DNA from: an uncultured Bacteroidia bacterium
GTDB taxonomy: Bacteria > Bacteroidota > Bacteroidia > Bacteroidales > Prolixibacteraceae
Direction: 5' to 3'
Assembly (NCBI GenBank): GCA_903904515.1
Contig: CAIVCR010000012.1
Span: 1 to 64,000 of the forward strand
Length of the DNA stretch: 64,000 nucleotides
In this document: positions 35,008-42,626 of the stretch, one piece after another
Layout of the letters: each line of letters begins with the position of its first letter
Numbering within the stretch: position 1 is the stretch's first letter
Position numbers and translations under genes: made by a program
Notes under the pieces: model-generated
Databases searched by the model: none
What the model saw: the letters and a program-made list of their open reading frames with translations, nothing else
What the model was told of the DNA's origin: nothing

Positions 35008-35658
35008 GTGAATACAAAAAAACTGATTGATGATGCGGAGCTATTTGTTAAAAACATTCTTGGAAGCGATGGATCCGGACATGACTGGTGGCATATCCAT
35101 CGCGTCAGAACAACTGCCCTCTTAATAGCAAAGGCTGAAGGCGCTGATCTTTTTATCGTTGAACTGGCAGCACTGCTTCATGATATCGATGACTGGAAAC
35201 TTGTAGGGAAGAATATCACAGAATCGAATGCGAAACGATGGCTATCTCAGAATGGCGTTGATCCCGGGATCACTGAAAAAATTTGTGCAATCATTGACGG
35301 GGTAAGTTATAAAGGGGCGAATGTGAATACTGCGACTAATGATCCGGAATGTAAGGTGGTACAAGATGCCGACAGGCTTGATGCGATAGGTGCAATTGGA
35401 ATCGCGCGGACTTTCGCTTATGGGGGTAATCGTGGACGCGGAATTTATGATCCGGCCATTGCTCCGGTGATGCACGACAATTTTGCCGAATATCAAAACA
35501 GTAATGCCCCAACAATAAACCACTTCTACGAAAAGCTACTTCTCCTAAAGGATCAGATGCAAACACCAACTGGTCGGGTCATGGCTAAACAGCGACACGA
35601 TTTTATGCTCCGGTTTCTGGATCAGTTTTTCGCCGAATGGGATGGGCGCAATTCCTGA
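35008..35658 (+). CDS. HD-domain phosphohydrolase
   Basis: 216 aa, cytosolic, GTG start (no in-frame ATG nearby). HIHRV, then ELAALLHDIDDWK gives the metal-binding HD pair, followed by VVQDADRLDAIGAIGIAR, the second conserved Asp. This matches the small YedJ-like HD hydrolases with unknown phosphate-ester or nucleotide substrates. It is followed 155 bp later by the sugar-binding lipoprotein gene, which has its own promoter box, so no operon is implied. Confidence 0.87.
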   Translation: MNTKKLIDDAELFVKNILGSDGSGHDWWHIHRVRTTALLIAKAEGADLFIVELAALLHDIDDWKLVGKNITESNAKRWLSQNGVDPGITEKICAIIDGVSYKGANVNTATNDPECKVVQDADRLDAIGAIGIARTFAYGGNRGRGIYDPAIAPVMHDNFAEYQNSNAPTINHFYEKLLLLKDQMQTPTGRVMAKQRHDFMLRFLDQFFAEWDGRNS

Positions 35659-35700
35659 AAGAATTATCCTTAAAAATTTCAGTTTAGTTAAATTATTATG

Positions 35701-35708
35701 TAACTTTG
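35701..35708 (+). promoter_or_regulatory. -7 box TAACTTTG for the sugar-binding lipoprotein
   Basis: TAnnTTTG match 105 bp before the ATG at 35814, leaving a leader of roughly 95-100 nt with no obvious structure. Confidence 0.45.
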
Positions 35709-35813
35709 AGAGATTACTTAACATCTTATCTCCTATTCCCGATCTGCTTCCGGCTGTTATAGCTTAATTGATTTTATTAGTGCTGTAATTCATAATCTAA
35801 AATCTGATTTCTG

Positions 35814-36785
35814 ATGAAAACAACGATTTTTTCGTTATTCCTTCTGGCAGGACTAATTCTTGCCGGATGTGCTCCCAAGCACCCCAAAATCGGCCTGCTC
35901 CTCCATAGTTATGATGCTCCACGCTGGCAAAACGACCAACGGTATTTTATGGAAGCGGTAAAGCAATTGGATGGAATTCCATTGGTTGAAGTTGCCAATA
36001 ATGATGCAAAAAAACAATTAGCTCAGGCCAAAGACCTGATCCGAAAAGGGGCCATGGTTCTTGTTGTAATCCCTGTTGATCAGGCTACAGCATCCCAAAT
36101 TGTTACGCTTGCTCACAAAAAAGAGATCCGTGTAATAGCCTATGACCGGCTTATCACTAATTGCAGGCTTGACTATTATGTATCGACAGACAATGTCAGA
36201 GTGGGAGAAATCCAGGCCCAATACCTTACAAAAATCAAACCCAAAGGCAATTATGCCTTAATTGGTGGTCCCCCAAACGACAACAACAGCAGAATGCTCT
36301 ATATCGGGCAGATGAATATTTTACAACCTTTCGTGGAACGGGAGGAGATTAATGTAGTATTCCGTCAGTTTGCAAATTTCTGGACTCCTGAAGAGGGATA
36401 CAGATTGGCCAAGGCTTGTCTGGACAGCACCAAAAACAAGTTGGATGCCATCATTTGCGCAAATGATGCAATGGCTATGGGAGCCATTAAAGCCCTGAAA
36501 GAAAAAGGCTTACTGAAACAAGTTTCCGTAGCAGGCCAGGATGCCGATATGGCGAATATTCAGGAAATCATGAAAGGGAATCAATCCGTAACCGTATTTA
36601 AACGGATTAAAACGATGGCTTCAACAGCTGCTGAAATTGCGATACACATCGCCAAAGGGGAACCAGTGGACCCGTATCTTTCCACAATAAGCAATGGAGA
36701 GCGACTGGTCCCATCCTATCTTGTTGATGCTGTTGCAGTCAATGAAGGGAATGTAGAGATGACCGTAATTGCGGAAGGAAACTAA
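35814..36785 (+). CDS. Periplasmic sugar-binding lipoprotein (XylF/RbsB-like), orphan
   Basis: 323 aa. A lipoprotein signal (LLAGLILAGC, lipidated Cys at 19) is followed by a type I periplasmic binding fold: KIGLLLHSYDAPRWQNDQRY, VLVVIPVDQATASQIV, VIAYDRLITN, YYVSTDNVRVGEIQAQYL, DAIICANDAMAMGAI and VAGQDADMANIQ. The wording is closest to the xylose-binding XylF group. No HTH is present, so it is not a LacI regulator. No ABC ATPase or permease gene lies nearby, so it may serve a distant transporter or pass sugar to a sensor kinase. Convergent with DUF3109. Confidence 0.87.
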   Translation: MKTTIFSLFLLAGLILAGCAPKHPKIGLLLHSYDAPRWQNDQRYFMEAVKQLDGIPLVEVANNDAKKQLAQAKDLIRKGAMVLVVIPVDQATASQIVTLAHKKEIRVIAYDRLITNCRLDYYVSTDNVRVGEIQAQYLTKIKPKGNYALIGGPPNDNNSRMLYIGQMNILQPFVEREEINVVFRQFANFWTPEEGYRLAKACLDSTKNKLDAIICANDAMAMGAIKALKEKGLLKQVSVAGQDADMANIQEIMKGNQSVTVFKRIKTMASTAAEIAIHIAKGEPVDPYLSTISNGERLVPSYLVDAVAVNEGNVEMTVIAEGN

Positions 36786-36796
36786 ATCTCCTTCCG
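36772..36796. terminator. Small hairpin between convergent genes
   Basis: CGGAAGG at 36772-36778 pairs with CCTTCCG at 36790-36796 across an 11-nt loop that contains the stop codon of the sugar-binding gene. There is only a weak T-run, so termination, possibly two-way, is tentative. Confidence 0.4.
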
Positions 36797-36801
36797 ATTA
36801 A

Positions 36802-37377
36802 TCATAACTCCTGCGGCAGATTTTTTGCAGCATAAGTGAGTTCTTCATACCATTGGGAGCCATACGTCCTGACGAGTGGCTCCTCGAGGTACTTCCACAA
36901 GGGCATACCCTGACTTTTACCACAAATTCGTCCTGGCTTGCAAATATCAAGCTGCTGGTAATTTACGGCATCAAACCGTTTATAGGAGGTGATCCGGATT
37001 GGAAAGAGATGGCATGAAACAGGTTTCCGGAAGGCACTTTTTTTCTCAAAGTAAGCACGTTCTATGGCGCACTTCGTAATACCTCTTTCATCCACAAAGG
37101 TGAAGGCACATTCACTGTTATTCACAAGTGGGGTGACCAGATCTCCATCAGAATCAGTAACCGAGAATCCTTGTTTTTTGATTTCAGCTTTATTATGATC
37201 CGAAAGATACTCCTCAAAAACAGGGTATAACGACTCAATAAGCTGTGCCTCCTCAGGAGTAACAGGTGCGCCGCTGTCTCCAGCGACGCAACAGGCACCC
37301 TTACATTTTACAATATCACAACAAAATTCTTTCTGGATTACATCCAAACTAACAATAGCTTTTCCTATTTGCAGCAT
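36802..37377 (-). CDS. DUF3109 family protein (Cys-rich, YkgJ-like)
   Basis: 191 aa, cytosolic. Conserved Cys pattern of DUF3109: FCCDIVKCKGACC near the N terminus, NNSECAF, KCAIERAY, VSCHLFPIRI and QLDICKPGRICG. These eight-plus Cys residues would bind zinc or an iron-sulfur cluster, as in the related YkgJ family. The molecular role is unknown. It begins one base after the gpmI stop codon, so the two are cotranscribed and possibly coupled, although no functional link to glycolysis is known. Confidence 0.87.
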   Translation of the reverse strand: MLQIGKAIVSLDVIQKEFCCDIVKCKGACCVAGDSGAPVTPEEAQLIESLYPVFEEYLSDHNKAEIKKQGFSVTDSDGDLVTPLVNNSECAFTFVDERGITKCAIERAYFEKKSAFRKPVSCHLFPIRITSYKRFDAVNYQQLDICKPGRICGKSQGMPLWKYLEEPLVRTYGSQWYEELTYAAKNLPQEL

Positions 37378-37378
37378 C

Positions 37379-38911
37379 TTACTTCTCTATCAGCACTTTT
37401 CCGGTCATATCCGATGGAATTGCAATCCCCATGATGTTAAGCAATGTTGGAGCTACATCGGCTAGGATTCCATTGGTTACTTTGGCATTAGCCTGATCAG
37501 TAACCCAAATAAATGGCACCGGATTAAGGGAGTGAGCCGTATTTTCACTGCCATCGGCATTCACAGCAAAATCGGCATTCCCATGATCTGCAATGATAAC
37601 CACATCATAATTATTCGCGCGGGCTGCAGTAACAACCTCATTTACACATTGATCTATCGACTTAACGGCAGTCTGAATTGCGGTGTATACCCCCGTATGA
37701 CCAACCATGTCTCCATTGGCAAAATTCAGACAGATAAAATCGGCACTTTTTGCGTTGATCTCAGCAATGATGGCTTCTTTAACCAGTGGCGCAGACATTT
37801 CAGGCTGAAGATCGTATGTCGCCACTTTGGGTGATGGGATCAATATCCGCTTTTCGCCGGGAAATTCTGTTTCGCGACCACCCGAGAAAAAGAATGTGAC
37901 ATGCGCATATTTCTCAGTTTCGGCAATTCGTATCTGATTAAGACCGGCCTTGGAGACCGTTTCACCCATCGTATTCTGCACATTATCCTTATTGAAGATA
38001 ACATTGATCCCCTTGAACGATGATTTATAATTGGTCATCGTGTACCATTGCAATGGAATAGTGTTCATCCCTTGCTCATGATGGTTCTCCTGGGTAAAGA
38101 CAATTGTAAGTTCGCGTAAACGGTCTGTCCGGTAATTGAAACAAATAACAACATCTCCCTCCTTTATGGTTGCAAGCGGCTGATCATTATCATCGGTAAA
38201 GACGATGGGGTTAATAAACTCATCTGTAATCCCCTGGTCGTAAGACTCCTGAATTGATGCGAGCACATTTTTGCTCTTCTTCCCTTCGCCTTTGGTCAGC
38301 AAGTCATAAGCCAGTTTAATCCGGTTCCAGTTCGTATCGCGATCCATACCATAATAACGACCAATCAAGGAAGCAAATTTGGCATTTGTCCCTTTCAGAC
38401 CTTCCAGATCCTCTTTGACAAAATCGTAAGCCGAACGGGGATCTGTATCACGTCCATCAGTAAGACCATGGATAAAAATCTTGTCCAATCCATTCTCCGT
38501 AGCAATTTGGGCAAGGGCAATCATATGCAAACTTAGTGCATGAACCCCTCCAGGACCAATTAGACCGATCAGGTGTACCTGTTTGTTATTTTCCTTGGCA
38601 TATTTATACGCTCTGAGAATTTGTGGATTGCTCCATAATGTCTTTTCCCTGATCGCTTTATTAATTTTCACAAGATCCTGGTAAAGGACCCTTCCTGCAC
38701 CAATATTTAAATGTCCTACTTCTGAGTTCCCCATTTGACCATCCGGCAAACCCACATTCTCACCACTGGTAAGCAATTGACTATGTGGATATTTCTCGTA
38801 CAACGAATCAATGAAAGGAGTTGGTGTAGAGTAGATTACATCAGAAGCTGTCTTGTCGCCGATTCCCCACCCATCGAGGATCATCAGCATTGTTCTTTTA
38901 ATATCTGCCAT
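37379..38911 (-). CDS. gpmI: 2,3-bisphosphoglycerate-independent phosphoglycerate mutase
   Basis: 510 aa from ATG at 38911 (ADIKRTMLMILDGWGIGD), the standard GpmI start; a longer reading adds 48 residues of non-homologous sequence. It interconverts 3- and 2-phosphoglycerate in glycolysis using two Mn ions. Alkaline-phosphatase-fold metal sites: ILDGWG with the first Asp, GNSEVGHLNIGAG with the catalytic Ser, IHGLTDGRDTDPRSA, FANGDMVGHTG and IIADHGNADFA. All are intact. DUF3109 follows by one base. A clear promoter box is present upstream. Confidence 0.96.
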   Translation of the reverse strand: MADIKRTMLMILDGWGIGDKTASDVIYSTPTPFIDSLYEKYPHSQLLTSGENVGLPDGQMGNSEVGHLNIGAGRVLYQDLVKINKAIREKTLWSNPQILRAYKYAKENNKQVHLIGLIGPGGVHALSLHMIALAQIATENGLDKIFIHGLTDGRDTDPRSAYDFVKEDLEGLKGTNAKFASLIGRYYGMDRDTNWNRIKLAYDLLTKGEGKKSKNVLASIQESYDQGITDEFINPIVFTDDNDQPLATIKEGDVVICFNYRTDRLRELTIVFTQENHHEQGMNTIPLQWYTMTNYKSSFKGINVIFNKDNVQNTMGETVSKAGLNQIRIAETEKYAHVTFFFSGGRETEFPGEKRILIPSPKVATYDLQPEMSAPLVKEAIIAEINAKSADFICLNFANGDMVGHTGVYTAIQTAVKSIDQCVNEVVTAARANNYDVVIIADHGNADFAVNADGSENTAHSLNPVPFIWVTDQANAKVTNGILADVAPTLLNIMGIAIPSDMTGKVLIEK

Positions 38912-38949
38912 ATTTATCTTGTTTTGAACTAACGGTTTAATAATGCAGG

Positions 38950-38957
38950 CAAAAATA
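38950..38957 (-). promoter_or_regulatory. -7 box TATTTTTG for gpmI
   Basis: Minus-strand TAnnTTTG match 39 bp before the ATG at 38911. Supports the shorter gpmI start. Confidence 0.5.
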
Positions 38958-39073
38958 GCCTTTTTAAGTACAATGAAAAAATGTTTAATATAGTTGAAAT
39001 CAGATTTAACGTTTTGATAGTAACAGTTGCAAAATCTGATTATACAATTGCACAAACAAGATTTTTGTTCAAT

Positions 39074-39111
39074 AAAAAAGGTGAAACCTTCGCAAAGATT
39101 TCACCTTTTTT
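39074..39111 (-). terminator. Terminator after the DUF1573 gene
   Basis: Arms AAAAAAGGTGAAA (39074-39086) and TTTCACCTTTTTT (39099-39111) are perfect complements with a 12-nt loop. The minus-strand T-run follows the hairpin 17 bp after the DUF1573 stop codon. It would also work in the plus direction. Confidence 0.85.
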
Positions 39112-39127
39112 ATACTGAAGCACCTCC

Positions 39128-39622
39128 TTATTTCTTTGGAGCAGGTGCTGCAACCGGCACTGGTGCAGGAGCAGGAGGATTTGGATTCGGCAATACAGTT
39201 CCTTTAATCTGTAAAACAACAGGATTGGGATCAGCATTGGTTGTCACTGTTACCGTTTTGGTGAAAATTCCGGCAGTTGCGGCATTATAGGTAGCAGAAA
39301 CCATAGCGCTTTTGCCGGGAAGAATCGGTTCCTGGGAATATTTCAGGTTGGTACAACCACATGAAGCCCTGGCTGAACTAATTATTAACGGCTCTTTACC
39401 AGCATTTGTCAATGAGAACTCAGCTGTTTTAGGAACACCAAATGCAATACTTCCAAAGTCATTGACCATTTTATCCCATTTCGCAACAGGAGCATTGGGA
39501 TTGACCGGAACAGCAGCTGTGGCCGGAGCAGTGGCTGTAGCCGGTGCCGCCGGATTTGTTTGAGCATTAATTTGTATGGCTGCAAACAACGGGAGAACTA
39601 ACAAAAGAATTAATTTTTTCAT
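39128..39622 (-). CDS. Secreted DUF1573 protein
   Basis: 164 aa from ATG at 39622, where the signal peptide starts (KKLILLLVLPLFAAIQINAQ). An Ala/Pro/Thr-rich linker (about 22-45) precedes a DUF1573 Ig-like domain: DFGSIAFGVPKTAEFSLTN, PLIISSARASCGCT with the hallmark SCGCT Cys pair, and YNAATAGIFTKTVTV. The tail is again Pro/Ala-rich. Such proteins are frequent in Bacteroidota envelopes and have no assigned function. It is a single-gene unit with a strong terminator. Confidence 0.88.
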   Translation of the reverse strand: MKKLILLLVLPLFAAIQINAQTNPAAPATATAPATAAVPVNPNAPVAKWDKMVNDFGSIAFGVPKTAEFSLTNAGKEPLIISSARASCGCTNLKYSQEPILPGKSAMVSATYNAATAGIFTKTVTVTTNADPNPVVLQIKGTVLPNPNPPAPAPVPVAAPAPKK

Positions 39623-39907
39623 CTTAACTTGATATTGATTATTATACATTGCAAATATGTGATATTTTTTACGTATTCGTACCTTAAAATCATTAAAACA
39701 AACCAAAACAAGTGTGAAAAATTCTAAAACAGCAAATAAACTAAAATCAAACTTCGTAATCACTTGATATACTACACTATAAAAATAAATACCATTTAAT
39801 TTGAGAATTGAATAATTTTTGGGTTTTTCATCCTCTTTTAATACCTTTAAGCCTTTATAAAATAGTGCGTTGGGGAGTTTGTTATTTATTAAAGAAGAAT
39901 TTAGATC

Positions 39908-41689
39908 ATGACTTATTTAAGCAAAATTGGATTTATTCTGTTGGTTTTTACTACACTTTCGTTTGTAAATGAAAAGAAAAAATCGCCAAAAGAGACTATC
40001 GACAAACTAAAAAAACATGTTAGTTTTCTGGCATCTGATGAGTTAAAAGGGAGATTAACCGGGAGCGACGGGGATAGTCTGGCTGCAGAATACATCCGCA
40101 AACAACTCAAAAAAAGCGGATTAACTCCACTTTATGATAAAGGATTCCAGCGGTTTAGGGTAACTGATAAAATCATTAATGGCCCCAATAATAGCCTGAC
40201 TATAAAAGGAATGCCACTTAAAGCAGACACCGATTTTGCCCCCTTTGCATTTTCTGAAAACAAGGTGTTTAATGGTGAGGTTGTATTTATGGGATACGGT
40301 TTTGAGATCAATGAAGATACCCTGAAATGGAATGATTATTCGGGTATTGATGTGAAAGGAAAAATTGCATTGATCCTAAGGGGTGATCCTGAAATTGAAA
40401 AAACGACCAGCCCGTTCATCAAATATAGTAAAGACCGAGATAAAGTTTTGGAAGCAAAAGATCAGGGTGCGGCAGCTGTACTATTAGTTTCCGGCAAATC
40501 TTTTGATCCGGAAGACAAATTTGAACCTCTCACTAAAGGGGATCAATCGGTTGGTATACCCGCATTCCACATTACCACGAAGATCGCTAACTTAATCCTT
40601 GAATCGCAAAAACTGACGATAGAAGATCTCGAAAAGAGGCTTAATGAGTTCCGTAAACCCTTAAGTGCTTTGACAAACGAACAAGTTTCCGGGCAGTCAG
40701 ACGTCATACAAACCACCGCTCCAACACGAAATGTCGTTATGCAAATTCAGGGAGCGGATAATTCACTTAAAAATGAGTATGTTATCATTGGTGCACATTT
40801 CGACCATTTGGGAATGGGTGGTGTCAGTTCAGGTAGCCGGGTTCCCGACACTGTTGCCGTGCATCACGGAGCAGATGACAACGCCTCAGGTGTCGCCATG
40901 ATGCTTGAGCTGGCACAAAAGCTGGCTGCATCGTCCAAAAAGCTTAAAAGAAGTATAGCAGTGCTCGCTTTTTCCGGAGAAGAAGAGGGTCTTCTGGGAT
41001 CCAAATGGTTTGTCGATAACTCAAAATTTGACTCCAATAACATAGATGCCATGGTTAATCTCGATATGGTAGGCCGGTTAAACGAAAACTCGATGGTTCA
41101 GATCGGCGGAGTTGGAACTTCTGAAGAGTTCAAAAAATTGATTTATGCCTCATGTGATACTTCACTGCTAAAACTTACCCTGGCCGATGAAGGGTACGGT
41201 CCATCCGATCACGCCTCTTTCTACAGCAAAAATATCCCCGTATTATTTATCTCTTCAGGAGCACATCTTGATTACCACACCCCGGCCGACACCTGGGATA
41301 AAATCAATTATGACGGAATGGTGAAAATTTCCGACCTGTCGTTCCATATCATTTCGGACCTGGCCAACGAACCTAAACTTGTTTTTAAGGAAGCCGGTCC
41401 AAAAACAGGTTCTTCAGGACGCACCCGTCGAAAGGGGATTGCCCTTGGGATAATGCCAGACTTTGCCGGAAATGTTAAAAACGGGCTGCGTGCCGACTTC
41501 GTAACCGCTGGAAAACCAGCTGCACTTGGTGGAATGCAAAAGGGAGATATTATTACCTATATCAACGGTAAACCGGTAAACAATATTCAGGATTATATGT
41601 TCCGTTTAAACCAGCTCAAACGTGGTGAAAGAATCAGTGTTGAAGTACTTCGCGGAAACCAGAAAGTTGTTCTGGTCATTCAGCTTTAA
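39908..41689 (+). CDS. M28-family zinc aminopeptidase with PA and PDZ domains
   Basis: 593 aa with an N-terminal signal sequence (about 1-20). A PA domain lies at about 100-250. The M28 catalytic core at about 275-490 shows all metal ligands: IIGAHFDHLG (His), GADDNASGVAMM (bridging Asp), FSGEEEGLLGS (catalytic Glu and ligand Glu), NLDMVGRLN (Asp) and PSDHASFY (His). A PDZ domain at about 505-593 (MPDFAGNVKNGLRADFV, GMQKGDIITYING) may select or position substrates. It would be a periplasmic or surface dinuclear-zinc aminopeptidase. The RidA gene follows by 84 bp. Confidence 0.92.
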   Translation: MTYLSKIGFILLVFTTLSFVNEKKKSPKETIDKLKKHVSFLASDELKGRLTGSDGDSLAAEYIRKQLKKSGLTPLYDKGFQRFRVTDKIINGPNNSLTIKGMPLKADTDFAPFAFSENKVFNGEVVFMGYGFEINEDTLKWNDYSGIDVKGKIALILRGDPEIEKTTSPFIKYSKDRDKVLEAKDQGAAAVLLVSGKSFDPEDKFEPLTKGDQSVGIPAFHITTKIANLILESQKLTIEDLEKRLNEFRKPLSALTNEQVSGQSDVIQTTAPTRNVVMQIQGADNSLKNEYVIIGAHFDHLGMGGVSSGSRVPDTVAVHHGADDNASGVAMMLELAQKLAASSKKLKRSIAVLAFSGEEEGLLGSKWFVDNSKFDSNNIDAMVNLDMVGRLNENSMVQIGGVGTSEEFKKLIYASCDTSLLKLTLADEGYGPSDHASFYSKNIPVLFISSGAHLDYHTPADTWDKINYDGMVKISDLSFHIISDLANEPKLVFKEAGPKTGSSGRTRRKGIALGIMPDFAGNVKNGLRADFVTAGKPAALGGMQKGDIITYINGKPVNNIQDYMFRLNQLKRGERISVEVLRGNQKVVLVIQL

Positions 41690-41773
41690 AAAAATATCAA
41701 CACAATTTTCCAAAACACCAATAAGGTATATTGCTTAATATTAATACATTACGAAATAATAATTGCAAATTAA

Positions 41774-42241
41774 ATGGAACACGAAACCCGGTTTTTAGCG
41801 CTTAATCTTGAATTGCCACCTGCTCCAGAACCCAAAGGTGTATATACTCCCCTGCTCCAGGTAGGGAATCTTATTTACTTATCAGGACATTTACCCGTAA
41901 ATAGTGACGGATCGCTTCATCGTGGAAAAATCGGAAAGGACATCGACCTGGAAGCTGGTAAACTGGCAGCCAGACAGGTTGGCCTTACGATTTTAGCGAC
42001 ATTGATCTCAAATCTGGGCTCCCTGAATAAAATTAAACGGGTAGTAAAAGTTTTTGGAATGGTAAACGCGACCACCGATTTTGAGAAACAACCCTATGTC
42101 ATCAATGGATGCAGCGAGTTGTTGGTTGAAGTATTTGGTCGTGAAAACGGCATCGGTGTCCGAAGTGCCTTAGGGGTTGGAAGTCTCCCTGAAAATGTGC
42201 CGGTGGAGATTGAGGCAATCTTTGAACTTACAGAGGAATAA
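41774..42241 (+). CDS. RidA/YjgF-family imine deaminase
   Basis: 155 aa, cytosolic trimer-forming family. RidA hydrolyses reactive enamines and imines from PLP enzymes. Visible: PLLQVGNLIYLSGHLPV, the central VKVFGMVNATTDF, and the conserved C-terminal Arg in GVRSALGVGSLPENVPVEIE that binds the substrate carboxylate. It is slightly longer than E. coli RidA and fits the YjgF subgroup near 150 aa. It lies 84 bp after the M28 gene. Confidence 0.9.
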   Translation: MEHETRFLALNLELPPAPEPKGVYTPLLQVGNLIYLSGHLPVNSDGSLHRGKIGKDIDLEAGKLAARQVGLTILATLISNLGSLNKIKRVVKVFGMVNATTDFEKQPYVINGCSELLVEVFGRENGIGVRSALGVGSLPENVPVEIEAIFELTEE

Positions 42242-42290
42242 TCAGAAACTGGAAATAGAATGCCAATTAACGCCTCATTTAATTGATCAT

Positions 42291-42626
42291 TCACTCCCTA
42301 ACAAAATGGGGCAGATCCAATGGAACTTCCATTGAAATTTCTATCACTCCACTGAAAACTCCTTTTTCGTAGAGGGGTGATTGGTGGATGATTTTTTTTA
42401 CCCCCTTTTTCTCGATGGTGTAGATGTTAGTCGAAGGTTCTTTTAGCATCTCAATAAGTTTTGATCGTGAAGGTTCAGGATGACATTCAATCAAACTTGT
42501 CCCTATCAATTTGGCACCTCCATATTTTGAGAATAAATTTCTGGAGGTCTGGTTCATATAGGTGATTATTCCATCACAATTGCAAACCGTTACGGAACCT
42601 TCGAATTCATCAGACCAGTTACTCAT
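42291..42626 (-). CDS. Small single-domain PAS protein coupled to the helical-repeat protein
   Basis: 111 aa from ATG at 42626, which overlaps the upstream stop codon as ATGA; an earlier ATG at 42653 would add nine residues. It is a lone PAS domain: SVTVCNCDGIITYMNQTSRNLF, LIGTSLIECHPEPSRSKLIEML and SPLYEKGVFSGVIEISMEV. There is no kinase, HTH or GGDEF domain. Related short PAS proteins may bind haem, flavin or a small ligand; the C-D-G and H-P residues are suggestive but not decisive. The ATGA overlap implies it is made together with the protein encoded just upstream and may be its partner. Confidence 0.75.
   Translation of the reverse strand: MSNWSDEFEGSVTVCNCDGIITYMNQTSRNLFSKYGGAKLIGTSLIECHPEPSRSKLIEMLKEPSTNIYTIEKKGVKKIIHQSPLYEKGVFSGVIEISMEVPLDLPHFVRE

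Noticed and set aside
35814-36785. LacI-type regulator
   Set aside because: There is no helix-turn-helix; the N terminus is a lipoprotein signal with Cys at 19.
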